Under the pieces are notes generated by a model. That model had not been told where the DNA came from. It worked only from the letters and a program-made list of their open reading frames with translations, and did not search any database. Below, piece by piece: positions 25,235-34,719 of a stretch of DNA of 64,000 bases; position 1 is the stretch's first letter; the number at the start of each line of letters is the position of its first letter. This stretch comes from Aquimarina megaterium XH134. GTDB lineage: Bacteria > Bacteroidota > Bacteroidia > Flavobacteriales > Flavobacteriaceae. Both the position numbers and the translations under genes were made by a program. The stretch is from the NCBI RefSeq assembly GCF_000520975.1, contig NZ_JACB01000056.1, positions 1 to 64,000 on the forward strand, written 5' to 3'.

Positions 25235-25258
25235 CTTGATAAATTTAAAAAACAAGCA

Positions 25259-26416
25259 ATGAGACATATTATTAGATTATCAAACATTGGAAGTGTTATT
25301 TTCTCTGTATTTTTTATGATTAGCTGTAATTCTAATGATGATGATTCTACGGTTCTAACACCTGGGATTACTATAGAAGAAGGGAAGCTTAAAGACTTTC
25401 CATTATTTGGAATACAATACAAAGAAATAAATATTGTTGATCCGGAGATTGTAGAAAATAAAGAAGTGAAATATGGAGACATTAAAATTACAGTATCTAG
25501 TACAACTTCTTTAGATAATATAAGTGCATCTATAACATCGGCAGAGCTCAACCTGAGTAAGTTTAGTATTTCTCCTGGTAATGAGATCGGATTGTCATAT
25601 GACGATCAAAAGGTAAATGTATATACAATTACAAACGCTACAGGTGATAAAGAGGAGTTACTTCATTATAATGTTAGTATTGTAAAAGAAGTAGAGCCAG
25701 TACCAGAAACTCTAAAAATAACAAACTTCACCTTTGAAAAAAGTAAAAACCCAAGTTTGCCAAATGATATCATGATTTCAAGAACTATTGAAGATACAGG
25801 AAGAGATATAATATATCTTTTTGTCCCGTTAGGTACCGATTTTACAAGTTTAATACCCACAATTACCTATGATGGAACAAAACTTTTTTATACTCAGGAT
25901 TCTTCTGTAGCGCCTGTAGACATGGATGCAGAATATCCTGAAGGAAATGCAAGTATTGATTTTAAATATCCTAAGAATTTTATATTAGCAGTTAAGGATA
26001 AGAATAATGATAAACTTAGAACCACTAAGGTAATTGTTGATGTAATAAACCCTCTTAAAATAGAAACAGTATCTATTACGACCCCAGATGCGACAGAAGG
26101 TAATTCAGAAACATTTACGGTTACAAAGTGGATTAATCAAGGAAATCATATACTCGAATATGAAAAAGCTACTACTTATGAAAATCAAGAACCTATAACT
26201 CCTACCAAAGTGATTACAGCTCGTAGAATTTTACCTTCAGGAGGATTAATACCTGGAGAAAGCAGAGATGTATTGGTAACAGTAAATTCTAGAGATTACC
26301 CAGAAGGGACGTATAAAACAACAGCAGTATTTTACCCCAGTATAAAATATAATAAAGGAATTGATGATTTATTAGAGCCCGTAAAACTAAGCATTACTTC
26401 AAAAATCGTTAAATAA
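25259..26416 (+). CDS. Surface or periplasmic lipoprotein, beta-rich, unknown function
   Basis: A 385-residue protein. I chose the ATG at 25259 because it gives a clean lipoprotein signal (MRHIIRLSNIG, then FFMISC with Cys23). An upstream in-frame TTG at 25232 lies inside a -7-like box. The Cys is followed by NSNDDDS, an acidic lipoprotein-export-like signal that sends many Bacteroidota lipoproteins to the cell surface. The rest looks like two or three Ig-like beta modules, including EPVPETLKITNFTFEKSKNP near 155-170. There is no catalytic motif. It is a single-gene unit between the kinase and a bidirectional terminator. I do not recognise the family; DUF5018-like proteins are a possible comparison. 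Confidence 0.8.
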   Translation: MRHIIRLSNIGSVIFSVFFMISCNSNDDDSTVLTPGITIEEGKLKDFPLFGIQYKEINIVDPEIVENKEVKYGDIKITVSSTTSLDNISASITSAELNLSKFSISPGNEIGLSYDDQKVNVYTITNATGDKEELLHYNVSIVKEVEPVPETLKITNFTFEKSKNPSLPNDIMISRTIEDTGRDIIYLFVPLGTDFTSLIPTITYDGTKLFYTQDSSVAPVDMDAEYPEGNASIDFKYPKNFILAVKDKNNDKLRTTKVIVDVINPLKIETVSITTPDATEGNSETFTVTKWINQGNHILEYEKATTYENQEPITPTKVITARRILPSGGLIPGESRDVLVTVNSRDYPEGTYKTTAVFYPSIKYNKGIDDLLEPVKLSITSKIVK

Positions 26417-26450
26417 AAGAGTAATTTTTAGGAGTATAAAAACTAAACAA

Positions 26451-26481
26451 AAAAGTCACGGTATAAGCCGTGACTTTTTTT
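26451..26481. terminator. Bidirectional intrinsic terminator
   Basis: The stem AAAAGTCACGG / CCGTGACTTTT with a 6-base loop is flanked by an A-run and a T-run. It sits between the convergent lipoprotein and RND genes and can serve both. Confidence 0.88.
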
Positions 26482-26501
26482 GTAATCAATTTTATAAAAT
26501 G

Positions 26502-29500
26502 TTATGCTGTTGCAGTAACTACAGGTACCGCAGCAACTTTCTTTTTGCTAAATCTAACCTTTATACGATGTACAATAAAGAATAAACAGGGTACAATAAT
26601 TAAAGTTAAAAATGTTGCAATAATCAATCCATATATAACTGTCCAGGCTAATGGTCCCCAGAAAATTACATTATCACCACCTAGGTATATTTTGGGATCT
26701 CCTGTACTAAATAGGGAGAAGAAATCTAAATTGAATCCGATAGCTAGCGGTATTAATCCCAATACAGTGGTAATTGCTGTTAATAGTACCGGTCGTAAAC
26801 GAGCTTTACCACCTCTAATAATAATTTTCATTACCTCATCATTAGGCAGCAATTCTTTTTCCAGTACATTGTGTTCTACTTTTTTACGATCGATCAGTAA
26901 CTGCGTATAATCGAGAAGAACTACCCCATTATTTACAACAATCCCTGCCAATGAGATAATACCCATCATTGTCATCATAATCACAAAAGAAGCTCCGGTA
27001 ACCAATATACCTCCAAAAACACCAATAAAACTCAAGAAAATAGCAATCATAATAATGGTAGGCTTAGAAATAGAACTAAATTGAAATATTAGAATCAACA
27101 TGATAAGTCCTAATCCAGAGAAAAATGCTCCCATCAAAAATGCCATCTGTTTACCTTGTTCTTCTATCTGACCCGTATAATCAATCTTTACTCCTCTGGG
27201 TAACGTTATAAAGCTAGACATCTCGGTTTGAATCTGAGATACAATAGCTCCTGCATCGGTAAAACCTGGTTGTAAACCAGAATATACTGTTACGACTCTC
27301 TTGGTATCTTTATGTTTTACAGCACTAAACGAAGAAGTGTTTTTTTGTGAAGCTACGGTAGAAACAGGTATTTCTTTTAGTTTTCCTGAAGCCGGATCTC
27401 TAAAGGTGATATTTTGATTAAAGAGTGCGCTGGTGTTATATCGATTATCTTCATTAAATCGAACATAGATGTCATAATCTTCACCTTCTTTTTTGTATAC
27501 ACCTGCTTTTTCACCAAAAATAGAACGACGTAGTTGATTTCCTACCTGTCCGGCAGAAACACCTAATTCTCCTGCTTTTTCACGATCAACAACAACTTGC
27601 ATAGCAGGCTTGCCTTTATTAACGTCAATTTTTAATTCCTCGATACCAGGAATATTTTTTTCGTTAATAAAGTTACGCATCTGTTCTGCAATAGTAATTA
27701 ACTCATCATAATCAGGGCCTTCGATTTCAATATTGATAGGATATCCGGCAGGAGGACCTACAGGATCTTTCTCTACAGAGATAGCTACACCAGGGTAAAT
27801 TCCTTTTAAAGATTCTTGTACCTTTTGACGTAATATTTCAGAATCTTTTCCTTTTCTATATTTAAACTCTCTCATTGTAGCTGTAATCTTTGCTTTATGA
27901 GGCATTTCGGCATTACTTCCTCCATCGGTCTGAGGATTTCCTGCACCTTCTCCCACTTGAGAGACTGCAGATTCTACAAGAAAATTATGATTCTCACCTT
28001 CTAAATATTCTGATTCGTTGATAACAGCATAAACACGTTGCTCAATTTCTTTAGTAATGGCATTAGTTTTTTCTATATCCGTCCCTTGAGAATATTCTAC
28101 ATAAACCACAATTTGATTTGGCTTGTTATCCGGGAAAAATTCTACTTTGGTACGCTGACTTCCTATTGAGCCGCCAAACATTGCAAATACAACAAATAGT
28201 AAAATAAATGTACCAATAGTAAAACCATAAGCTCTCCATCCCTTTAAGGCATAGGTTAAAAAACGTTGGTATTTATTTTCAAGCCATGCAAGGATTCTTC
28301 TTTGGAAAAAATTGGCGGCACCTTTTAATACATATTTATATACCCAAAACATAGCAGCGGTAAAAATCATAAGACTACCTAATCCACTTACAGCTCCACC
28401 AAATATTAGTATAAAAATCCCAATACCTCCTAAAATGATACTTAATCGAATCAATTGTTTTACGGTCAATACTTTTTCACCAACTTCCATAAATTGTGAA
28501 ACCAACATAGAGTTAATGAATATTGCAACGAATAGAGAGGACCCCAATACTACCGATAATGTAATAGGGAAATAGATCATAAACTGTCCCATAACTCCTG
28601 GCCACATTCCTAATGGAACAAAAGCTGCCACTGTAGTTAAAGTGGAAATGATTATCGGAAATGCAATCTCTCCTATACCTTTTTTTGCTGCTTCTATTCG
28701 AGACATCCCTTCTTCTTCCATCAAACGATATACGTTCTCTACTACTACGATACCATTATCTACCAGCATTCCTAACCCCATGATTAATGCAAAAAGAATC
28801 ATTGTGTTCATCGTATATCCCAGAGCAGATAGAATCATAAAAGACATAAACATAGACATTGGTATCGCAAACCCTACGAACAATGCATTTCTAAAGCCTA
28901 AAAAGAACATCAAAACTCCAACTACCAGGATGATACCAAAAATGATATTATTAACCAGGTCGCTTACTTGATTTTCAGTTTTTTCAGATTGATCATTTGC
29001 TACTGTAATTTCTAAATCCTTTGGGAACACATTTTCCTTAGCCTCGTCAAGAATTCCATTTATTTTCTCTACAGCTTCGATCATATTTTCCCCAGAACGT
29101 TTCTTTACATCCAGCATAACTACATTATGGCCAAATTCTCTTGCATAAGTAGTTTTGTCTTCTTCTTTAAAACTTACTTTGGCAATATCTCTTAGATAAA
29201 CAGCTCCGTCCTGAGATTTTACTACAAAGTCATCTAATTGCGAAGGGCGGTCAATTTCTCCCAGGATTCGTATCGTACGTCTTTGTCCACTAGCGATCAT
29301 GTTTCCTGCAGACATAGTCATGTTCCCATTACGTATGGTATTGATCACATCGTCAAAACTCACTTTGGCAGCCATCATTTTGTAGATATCTACAGCAACT
29401 TCTACTTCTTTTTCCTGAGCACCACGAATATCTGCTTTTTTGATTTCTTTAAGATCTCCTATTTCGTCTTCAAGATATTCTGCGAATTCTTTTAGTTTAC

Positions 29501-29999
29501 CTACCGGATAATCTCCCGAAATATTAATATTCATTATCGGAGTTTCCTCAGAAATACTCAAATCAAAAACATTAGGTTCTACTTTGGCACCATTAAAAGT
29601 AGGCCAGTCTTCATTTGCTGTCTCAGAATCTACTTCGTCTTTTACTTTTTGCTTTGCAGCAGGCACAGAGAGTTTTTCATCAAATTCTACAGTTATAATA
29701 GCGTAATCTTCTTGCGAAGTCGATAGAATCTCTATTACATTACTTACACTTTTTAACTTGTCCTCTAATGGATCTACTATTAAACGTTCAATATCTTCTG
29801 CAGTATTTCCGGGATAAGGAACACTAATGTAAATTTTGGTTTCATTGATTTCAGGAAAATTTTCTCTAGGCATAGAGAAATATGCAGAAAGTCCTAAAAC
29901 CAAGAATATGCCAATCATTACATAAATAGTAGTTGGATTATTTATCGCCCAGGACGATAACTTAAATTCCTTATCTACCTTTTTCTTGTTAACTTCCAT
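26502..29999 (-). CDS. RND-family efflux transporter permease (AcrB-like)
   Basis: A 1165-residue inner-membrane pump. TM1 begins near residue 20 (IYVMIGIFLVLGLSAYF), followed by the porter domain (ISVPYPGNTAEDIERLIVDP). Helices TM2-6 carry the proton-relay motif GLGMLVDNGIVVVENVYR with an Asp, and the second half repeats the layout (MGIISLAGIVVNNGVVLLDY). Two large periplasmic loops are present, as in HAE1-type drug exporters. The length is slightly above the ~1050 usual for AcrB, because of extra sequence after TM6 and at the C-terminus. It should form a tripartite pump with the adaptor (6 nt upstream) and the TolC-like protein in the same operon. The substrate is unknown, presumably hydrophobic toxicants or envelope lipids. 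Confidence 0.95.
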   Translation of the reverse strand: MEVNKKKVDKEFKLSSWAINNPTTIYVMIGIFLVLGLSAYFSMPRENFPEINETKIYISVPYPGNTAEDIERLIVDPLEDKLKSVSNVIEILSTSQEDYAIITVEFDEKLSVPAAKQKVKDEVDSETANEDWPTFNGAKVEPNVFDLSISEETPIMNINISGDYPVGKLKEFAEYLEDEIGDLKEIKKADIRGAQEKEVEVAVDIYKMMAAKVSFDDVINTIRNGNMTMSAGNMIASGQRRTIRILGEIDRPSQLDDFVVKSQDGAVYLRDIAKVSFKEEDKTTYAREFGHNVVMLDVKKRSGENMIEAVEKINGILDEAKENVFPKDLEITVANDQSEKTENQVSDLVNNIIFGIILVVGVLMFFLGFRNALFVGFAIPMSMFMSFMILSALGYTMNTMILFALIMGLGMLVDNGIVVVENVYRLMEEEGMSRIEAAKKGIGEIAFPIIISTLTTVAAFVPLGMWPGVMGQFMIYFPITLSVVLGSSLFVAIFINSMLVSQFMEVGEKVLTVKQLIRLSIILGGIGIFILIFGGAVSGLGSLMIFTAAMFWVYKYVLKGAANFFQRRILAWLENKYQRFLTYALKGWRAYGFTIGTFILLFVVFAMFGGSIGSQRTKVEFFPDNKPNQIVVYVEYSQGTDIEKTNAITKEIEQRVYAVINESEYLEGENHNFLVESAVSQVGEGAGNPQTDGGSNAEMPHKAKITATMREFKYRKGKDSEILRQKVQESLKGIYPGVAISVEKDPVGPPAGYPINIEIEGPDYDELITIAEQMRNFINEKNIPGIEELKIDVNKGKPAMQVVVDREKAGELGVSAGQVGNQLRRSIFGEKAGVYKKEGEDYDIYVRFNEDNRYNTSALFNQNITFRDPASGKLKEIPVSTVASQKNTSSFSAVKHKDTKRVVTVYSGLQPGFTDAGAIVSQIQTEMSSFITLPRGVKIDYTGQIEEQGKQMAFLMGAFFSGLGLIMLILIFQFSSISKPTIIMIAIFLSFIGVFGGILVTGASFVIMMTMMGIISLAGIVVNNGVVLLDYTQLLIDRKKVEHNVLEKELLPNDEVMKIIIRGGKARLRPVLLTAITTVLGLIPLAIGFNLDFFSLFSTGDPKIYLGGDNVIFWGPLAWTVIYGLIIATFLTLIIVPCLFFIVHRIKVRFSKKKVAAVPVVTATA

Positions 30000-30005
30000 A
30001 GATTG

Positions 30006-31172
30006 TTAGTTTAAAATTTTAACTTTCTGACCATCTTTTACACTTCTGGCACCTTCACTAATAATAGCATCCCCATTATTAATACCTTCTGTAATCTCAA
30101 TAAGATCTCCTTGTGTCTTCCCTGTTTTTACAATTACTCTTCTAGCTTCAGCTATGTTTTGAGCATCTTTACCAGAGGTAACATAAGTATATTGATCTCC
30201 TTCTGCATTTTCAGAAATAATACTTTGTGGTATTAAGATCGCTTTTTCATTAGTATAATCATTGATTTTTACCTTGGCTGTAAGGTTTGGTTTTACAGTT
30301 CCTCCATTTGAAGGAATACCAACTTCTACCATAAAAGAACGATTGTTTGGATTGATATAATTACCTACTTGACGAATTTTTGTGCTAATTGTTTTTCCTA
30401 GAACCGGGAAATATACTTCTACATTTTTACCCATAGTAACACTTGGGATATAACGTTCTGGTACCTCGGTTTCAATATACATATCATCCAGATTAACTAT
30501 ACGTATCAGTGCTGTTTGCCCTGGAGAAACTACACTTCCTTGTTCTGTAATTACATTATCAATAACTCCAGAAAATGGAGCAGTTACAGTTGTCTTAGCC
30601 AATTGACGTTTGATCTGATTTACTACGTTTTGCTGTGCTTCAAAATTTGTTTTAGCTTCGAGATATTGAATTTCTGAACCTATTTTTTGCTCCCAAAGTC
30701 TTTTTTGGCGATCAAAAGTCGTTTTAGCTAATTGTGCCTGCACTTCTACTTGAGACAATTGCTGACCTAATCCACCATCATCAATTCTGGCAAGTAATTG
30801 ACCTTTGGATACTTTTTGTCCTTCTTTCACGTAAACTCTGGTCAGGATCCCACTCATCTCAGGATATAGAACTAAGTTTTTCTTGGTTTCTACATTTCCT
30901 TGTAACTCCAGATAATGATTAAATAGTGTGTCTTTTGCTGTGATTGTAGTTACCAAAGGAAGTCTTTTTACAGAATCCAAAGAGGCTATTGCTTCATCCA
31001 ATTGTTTTAATTGATCAGCAACGGCTTGTTGTTTGGCTGCTATTTCGGTTCTTTTGGCACGTATTGCTTGTAGATTACCGTCTTCTATAATTTTATCGAT
31101 AGACTTTGTATTGTTTTGTCCACATGAAATGATAAGAAGTGATATAGATAATATGGTAAGTATCTTTTTCAT
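30006..31172 (-). CDS. RND efflux periplasmic adaptor (membrane fusion protein), lipoprotein
   Basis: A 388-residue protein with a lipoprotein signal (MKKILTILSISLLIISC, Cys17). A coiled-coil segment near 30-70 is followed by a split lipoyl/barrel-sandwich domain (GILTRVYVKEGQKVSKGQLL ... TTVTAPFSGVIDNVI), an alpha hairpin (~130-175), a beta-barrel domain and a membrane-proximal domain ending GARSVKDGQKVKIL. It links the inner-membrane RND pump to the TolC-like channel. The gaps to its neighbours are 6 and 7 nt, so it is clearly in the operon. Confidence 0.95.
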   Translation of the reverse strand: MKKILTILSISLLIISCGQNNTKSIDKIIEDGNLQAIRAKRTEIAAKQQAVADQLKQLDEAIASLDSVKRLPLVTTITAKDTLFNHYLELQGNVETKKNLVLYPEMSGILTRVYVKEGQKVSKGQLLARIDDGGLGQQLSQVEVQAQLAKTTFDRQKRLWEQKIGSEIQYLEAKTNFEAQQNVVNQIKRQLAKTTVTAPFSGVIDNVITEQGSVVSPGQTALIRIVNLDDMYIETEVPERYIPSVTMGKNVEVYFPVLGKTISTKIRQVGNYINPNNRSFMVEVGIPSNGGTVKPNLTAKVKINDYTNEKAILIPQSIISENAEGDQYTYVTSGKDAQNIAEARRVIVKTGKTQGDLIEITEGINNGDAIISEGARSVKDGQKVKILN

Positions 31173-31179
31173 AATATGG

Positions 31180-32541
31180 TTAATTATTATTTGGTGTATT
31201 TAAAATCGTTTCTAGTTCAGCCTTTTTGTTGATAATGTTAAGCATAGCATTCAATACTTCATTCTGAGAAGAGTATAGCTGTAATTGTGCTTGTCTTAAT
31301 TCAAAACTAGAGGCAAGTCCTTCTGTGTATTTAATCTGATTTTTTTTCTCTATTCGCTCTGCTAGTGTGAGATTTTGCTTTGAAGTATTATAACTTTCCA
31401 TCGAAAATTTATAATCACTTATTGCGGTATCATACTTAAGTTGTATTTCTCGTTGAATTCTCAAAAAATCGGTTCTCGATTGTTCGTCAGCTATTCTGGC
31501 CTGTTGCGTTCTGGCACTTCTCTTTAAAGAACTGAAAATCGGAATCTTCAGGCTTGCTCCCAAAATAGAAGATTGAAACCAACGTTGATCACTATCCAAA
31601 AAAGTAAAAGAATTACTATTGGCTTGTGTACCATAATTAACAAAAGCAGACAAAGACGGAAGTGCCCTACTTTTTTCTAGTTTTAACTCTAACCGCGTTT
31701 GTTCGGTAAGAAGATATGCTAATCTGTAATCTATATTATTTTCTATGTTAAATGGTTTAGAGATAACAGATTGATCCATGTTTTTTAAAGCAAGACCATC
31801 TAAATTATCAGAAAGCACAATATTCGAATCAACAGGTACTCCAAGAGTTAAATTAAACATTTGCATAGCGATTCTTTCTAACCGTTCTGCATTACTAAAC
31901 TGATTCTTAATCTGTAATAAAGTAATTTGTAGTTGTTCTACATCTTCTTCTTCGGCCAGACCATTCTCGAAAATCTTCTTTGTTTCCAGATAATTTTTCT
32001 CTAGAGTAGCGACATTGTTTTTAAGAATCTTTACGCTTTCCTGAGCGACAAGTACGCTTCCATATGCGTTAACAACGCCTTTACGGACTTCGAGTTGGGT
32101 TTTTTCTTCAACATCATTGTTATATTGTAAAAAACTCTTTGCTGCTTGTAAACCAACTAAATAAGAACCGTCAAAAATAAGTTGACTTAGCGTTGCTGTT
32201 GCCGATGCTTGTTGTTTTGTTCCAAAAACAACAGGAACAAAAGTTCCAGGCTCTCCGCCGGTAACTTCTCCTGGTAATAGCGAAACAGGTTGCTTTAATT
32301 GATTTTGATAATCGACCAATGCGCTAATTTGAGGAAGACCATCTGCTGTGGTTTCCCATTTTCTTTTAAGTGCTTTTGCTACATCACGTCTTGCATTAAT
32401 AGATTGATAACTGTTTTTTAATGCGAATTCTATCGCCTCATCTAGTGTAAAGGAATATGAAGAATTTGCTGGTGGTTGTTGAGCTAATATTGTGGTTGTA
32501 AATAACCAACCCAAACAAATTAACCAAAGGTTGTTTCTCAT
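31180..32541 (-). CDS. TolC-family outer-membrane efflux protein
   Basis: A 453-residue protein with a signal peptide ending in ILAQ. Two outer-membrane efflux repeats are visible: long helices starting SFTLDEAIEFALKNSYQSIN and the second-half equivalent with EKSRALPSLSAFVNYGTQ. The C-terminal helices end with YSSQNEVLNAMLNIINKKAE. It forms the trimeric outer-membrane channel of the pump. It lies 5 nt after tetR and 7 nt before the adaptor gene. Confidence 0.94.
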   Translation of the reverse strand: MRNNLWLICLGWLFTTTILAQQPPANSSYSFTLDEAIEFALKNSYQSINARRDVAKALKRKWETTADGLPQISALVDYQNQLKQPVSLLPGEVTGGEPGTFVPVVFGTKQQASATATLSQLIFDGSYLVGLQAAKSFLQYNNDVEEKTQLEVRKGVVNAYGSVLVAQESVKILKNNVATLEKNYLETKKIFENGLAEEEDVEQLQITLLQIKNQFSNAERLERIAMQMFNLTLGVPVDSNIVLSDNLDGLALKNMDQSVISKPFNIENNIDYRLAYLLTEQTRLELKLEKSRALPSLSAFVNYGTQANSNSFTFLDSDQRWFQSSILGASLKIPIFSSLKRSARTQQARIADEQSRTDFLRIQREIQLKYDTAISDYKFSMESYNTSKQNLTLAERIEKKNQIKYTEGLASSFELRQAQLQLYSSQNEVLNAMLNIINKKAELETILNTPNNN

Positions 32542-32546
32542 AGATA

Positions 32547-33146
32547 TTACTCTTTTATTAGTAGATTGTTTAAAATTTCTAATCCTTTTTTTGTGGCAAT
32601 GCCCCTAACATGATATTCCAGATAATCTGCCATAAGTTGAGTTATAGGGAATTTTTGCATCGGAAACATTTCTTGATCCTTTATTCCAATTGCTCCAATA
32701 AAATATATTCTTGAAATAAATTGGATGTCTATGTTTTTTCTAAAAACATCTTCATTAATTCCTCGTTCAAGATTTTCAATAACACATTCTTGCATCATAT
32801 CAAATTGTCGAGCTTTAAGAGCTTTATATATCTTAGGATAATATTTTTGAAGCTGGTATTGTGGGGCGGTCTTTTCATTTTTAAGATGTCTTAATACAAA
32901 AGCTTTAATCTCGTATAGCTCTTCTATTGGCCCATTTTTTTGATCTACAATAGCGTCTATTCCATCAGAAATAGTACAAAAAAGATGATCTGTAGTTGCC
33001 TTTACCAGTGCTGTTTTATTTTGAAAATGTGTGTAAATTGTCTTTTTAGAAATTCCCATTTCGGTAGCGAGATCGTCCATAGTGACACTCTTAAAACCCA
33101 AATTCAAAAACATATCATTAGCTTTTTCTATTATTTTGTCTTTCAT
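32547..33146 (-). CDS. TetR-family transcriptional regulator of the efflux operon
   Basis: A 199-residue protein. The N-terminal helix-turn-helix is MDDLATEMGISKKTIYTHFQ (~23-43), typical of TetR/AcrR. The C-terminal ligand-binding part is helical. It is the first gene of the operon and lies 5 nt upstream of the tolC-like gene. Just before its start there is a perfect inverted repeat overlapping a consensus promoter, so autorepression of the whole pump operon relieved by a pump substrate is the likely mode. The ATG at 33146 gives a short leader of about 16 nt from the predicted transcription start. Confidence 0.93.
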   Translation of the reverse strand: MKDKIIEKANDMFLNLGFKSVTMDDLATEMGISKKTIYTHFQNKTALVKATTDHLFCTISDGIDAIVDQKNGPIEELYEIKAFVLRHLKNEKTAPQYQLQKYYPKIYKALKARQFDMMQECVIENLERGINEDVFRKNIDIQFISRIYFIGAIGIKDQEMFPMQKFPITQLMADYLEYHVRGIATKKGLEILNNLLIKE

Positions 33147-33168
33147 TAAAGGGATTCATTTTTTTTGC

Positions 33169-33209
33169 CAAATGTACACACGGAAACTTTAAAAACAATA
33201 AAAGTTTCC
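33169..33209 (-). promoter_or_regulatory. Promoter and TetR operator of the efflux operon
   Basis: On the minus strand TTG (33198-33196), a 19-nt spacer and TACATTTG (33176-33169) form a near-ideal Bacteroidota promoter. The 9-bp inverted repeat GGAAACTTT / AAAGTTTCC (33182-33190 and 33201-33209, 10-nt spacer) is centred on the -33 TTG, so a bound TetR dimer would block RNA polymerase. Confidence 0.75.
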
Positions 33210-33330
33210 TGAGTTTTGCAAATTTTTAACATTACGCCCAGATTTTGATCAATAAAATGTTTTAGATATGAGATTATGATTAGCATTAGTTTTTTAAAAA
33301 GTTTCAATTACTTTAGCATAAAAAAATACT

Positions 33331-34305
33331 GTGCACACAATTTCTGATTATCAGAGGTATTTTTTAGAATATCTGTCTAAAAAAACAATAACTAAAGAGC
33401 CCAAGAATCTTTATGAACCAATATCCTATATTCTTAATCTTGGTGGTAAACGATTGCGGCCGATTTTGGTATTAATGTCTTCTGAAATTTTTGGAGGAGA
33501 TTACAAAAAAGCTTTAGATGCAGCATTGGCTATAGAGATTTTTCATAATTTTTCCTTAATACATGATGATATAATGGATGATGCTCCTCTTAGGAGAGGA
33601 AAAGAAACTGTTCATGAAAAATGGGATATAAATACAGGAATTCTTTCAGGAGATGCGATGTTGATTAATGCTTATCAATTGTTTGAAAATTATGAAGGAA
33701 ATACTTTTAGAGAACTGGCTAAACTATTTACCAAGACAGCAATAGAAGTATGTGAGGGGCAACAATATGATATTGATTTTGAAACCAGAGATGATGTAAC
33801 TATTCCCGAATATATCCAAATGATAGAATATAAGACGGCGGTTTTAGTTGGCGCAGCGATGAGAATGGGAGCTACCGTTGCTAATGCTTCAGAAGATTGT
33901 AGGTCTTCGATTTATGATTTTGGAAGATTATTAGGATTAGCATTTCAACTTCAGGATGATTATTTGGATGCTTTTGGTGACCCTAAGACTTTTGGTAAAC
34001 AAGTAGGAGGAGATATAATTGAGAATAAAAAAACTATTTTATATCTAAAAGCTTTGGAATTTGCAAGTGAAGAGGAACGTAAGCAATTAAAAGAATTATT
34101 TTCTCTTACTCCTAATGACCCATCTCAAAAAATAGATATTATAAAACATCTTTTTGAGACCACCGGGGCAAAAGATAAAACACGATTAGAGATTGAAAAA
34201 TATACGAATAAAGCATTTTCCGTTTTAGAAACTCTCTCTATTACAGAAGATAAAAAAGCGATATTGAAATCATTTGGAGAAAAATTAATGAATCGAAGTG
34301 TCTAA
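33331..34305 (+). CDS. Polyprenyl (all-trans) diphosphate synthase
   Basis: A 324-residue soluble enzyme that condenses isopentenyl diphosphate with allylic diphosphates for quinone, carotenoid or undecaprenyl precursors. The first Asp-rich motif is HDDIMDDAPLRRG (Asp79-Asp80...Asp83) and the second is FQLQDDYLDAFGD; GGKRLRP binds diphosphate. The start is GTG at 33331: no ATG is near, the protein then begins HTISDYQ as I expect for flavobacterial homologues, and the upstream sequence is non-coding. The next gene overlaps by 8 nt. Chain length cannot be fixed by eye. Confidence 0.95.
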   Translation: MHTISDYQRYFLEYLSKKTITKEPKNLYEPISYILNLGGKRLRPILVLMSSEIFGGDYKKALDAALAIEIFHNFSLIHDDIMDDAPLRRGKETVHEKWDINTGILSGDAMLINAYQLFENYEGNTFRELAKLFTKTAIEVCEGQQYDIDFETRDDVTIPEYIQMIEYKTAVLVGAAMRMGATVANASEDCRSSIYDFGRLLGLAFQLQDDYLDAFGDPKTFGKQVGGDIIENKKTILYLKALEFASEEERKQLKELFSLTPNDPSQKIDIIKHLFETTGAKDKTRLEIEKYTNKAFSVLETLSITEDKKAILKSFGEKLMNRSV

Positions 34306-34651
34306 CAGATATAGTCTTATTACTGCAAAGCAATTAATTGATGAGGTTTCTAATTCTGATTTGTATCCTCAGTTTCTGGCGCAATTACAAAAAGATCTGA
34401 ATCGTGCAGGGATTGATTATGATATCAAAAGTAAAACACCTCAGGATCTGTTTTCTGAAGTGGCGTACTTGCTTGTTGAAAAATTACAGAACGCTTTTAA
34501 TGAGTACCTTAATTTGTTGTATGCTGTAGATGTCTCTGAAACCAAGATAAGAAGCCTGGATTCTGAAGATAGTGCTGATATTGCAGAATATGCTGCGTAT
34601 TTGATTCTAAAGAGAGAGTGGCAAAAAGTTTGGTACAGAAACAAAGGATGA
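34298..34651 (+). CDS. Small conserved-looking helical protein, function unknown
   Basis: A 117-residue soluble protein starting at GTG and overlapping the prenyl synthase gene by 8 nt, so translation is probably coupled. No signal peptide or membrane segment is present. It is predicted mainly helical and acidic (SETKIRSLDSEDSADIAEYA). No motif is recognised. The overlap and absence of any ATG near the 5' end support the GTG start. Confidence 0.75.
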   Translation: MSNRYSLITAKQLIDEVSNSDLYPQFLAQLQKDLNRAGIDYDIKSKTPQDLFSEVAYLLVEKLQNAFNEYLNLLYAVDVSETKIRSLDSEDSADIAEYAAYLILKREWQKVWYRNKG

Positions 34652-34719
34652 GATTCTATTGATCAAAAATTTATCTTAGATGTAAAATAAAATGTAGAAT
34701 AACTAGAAATCTTAAACGT

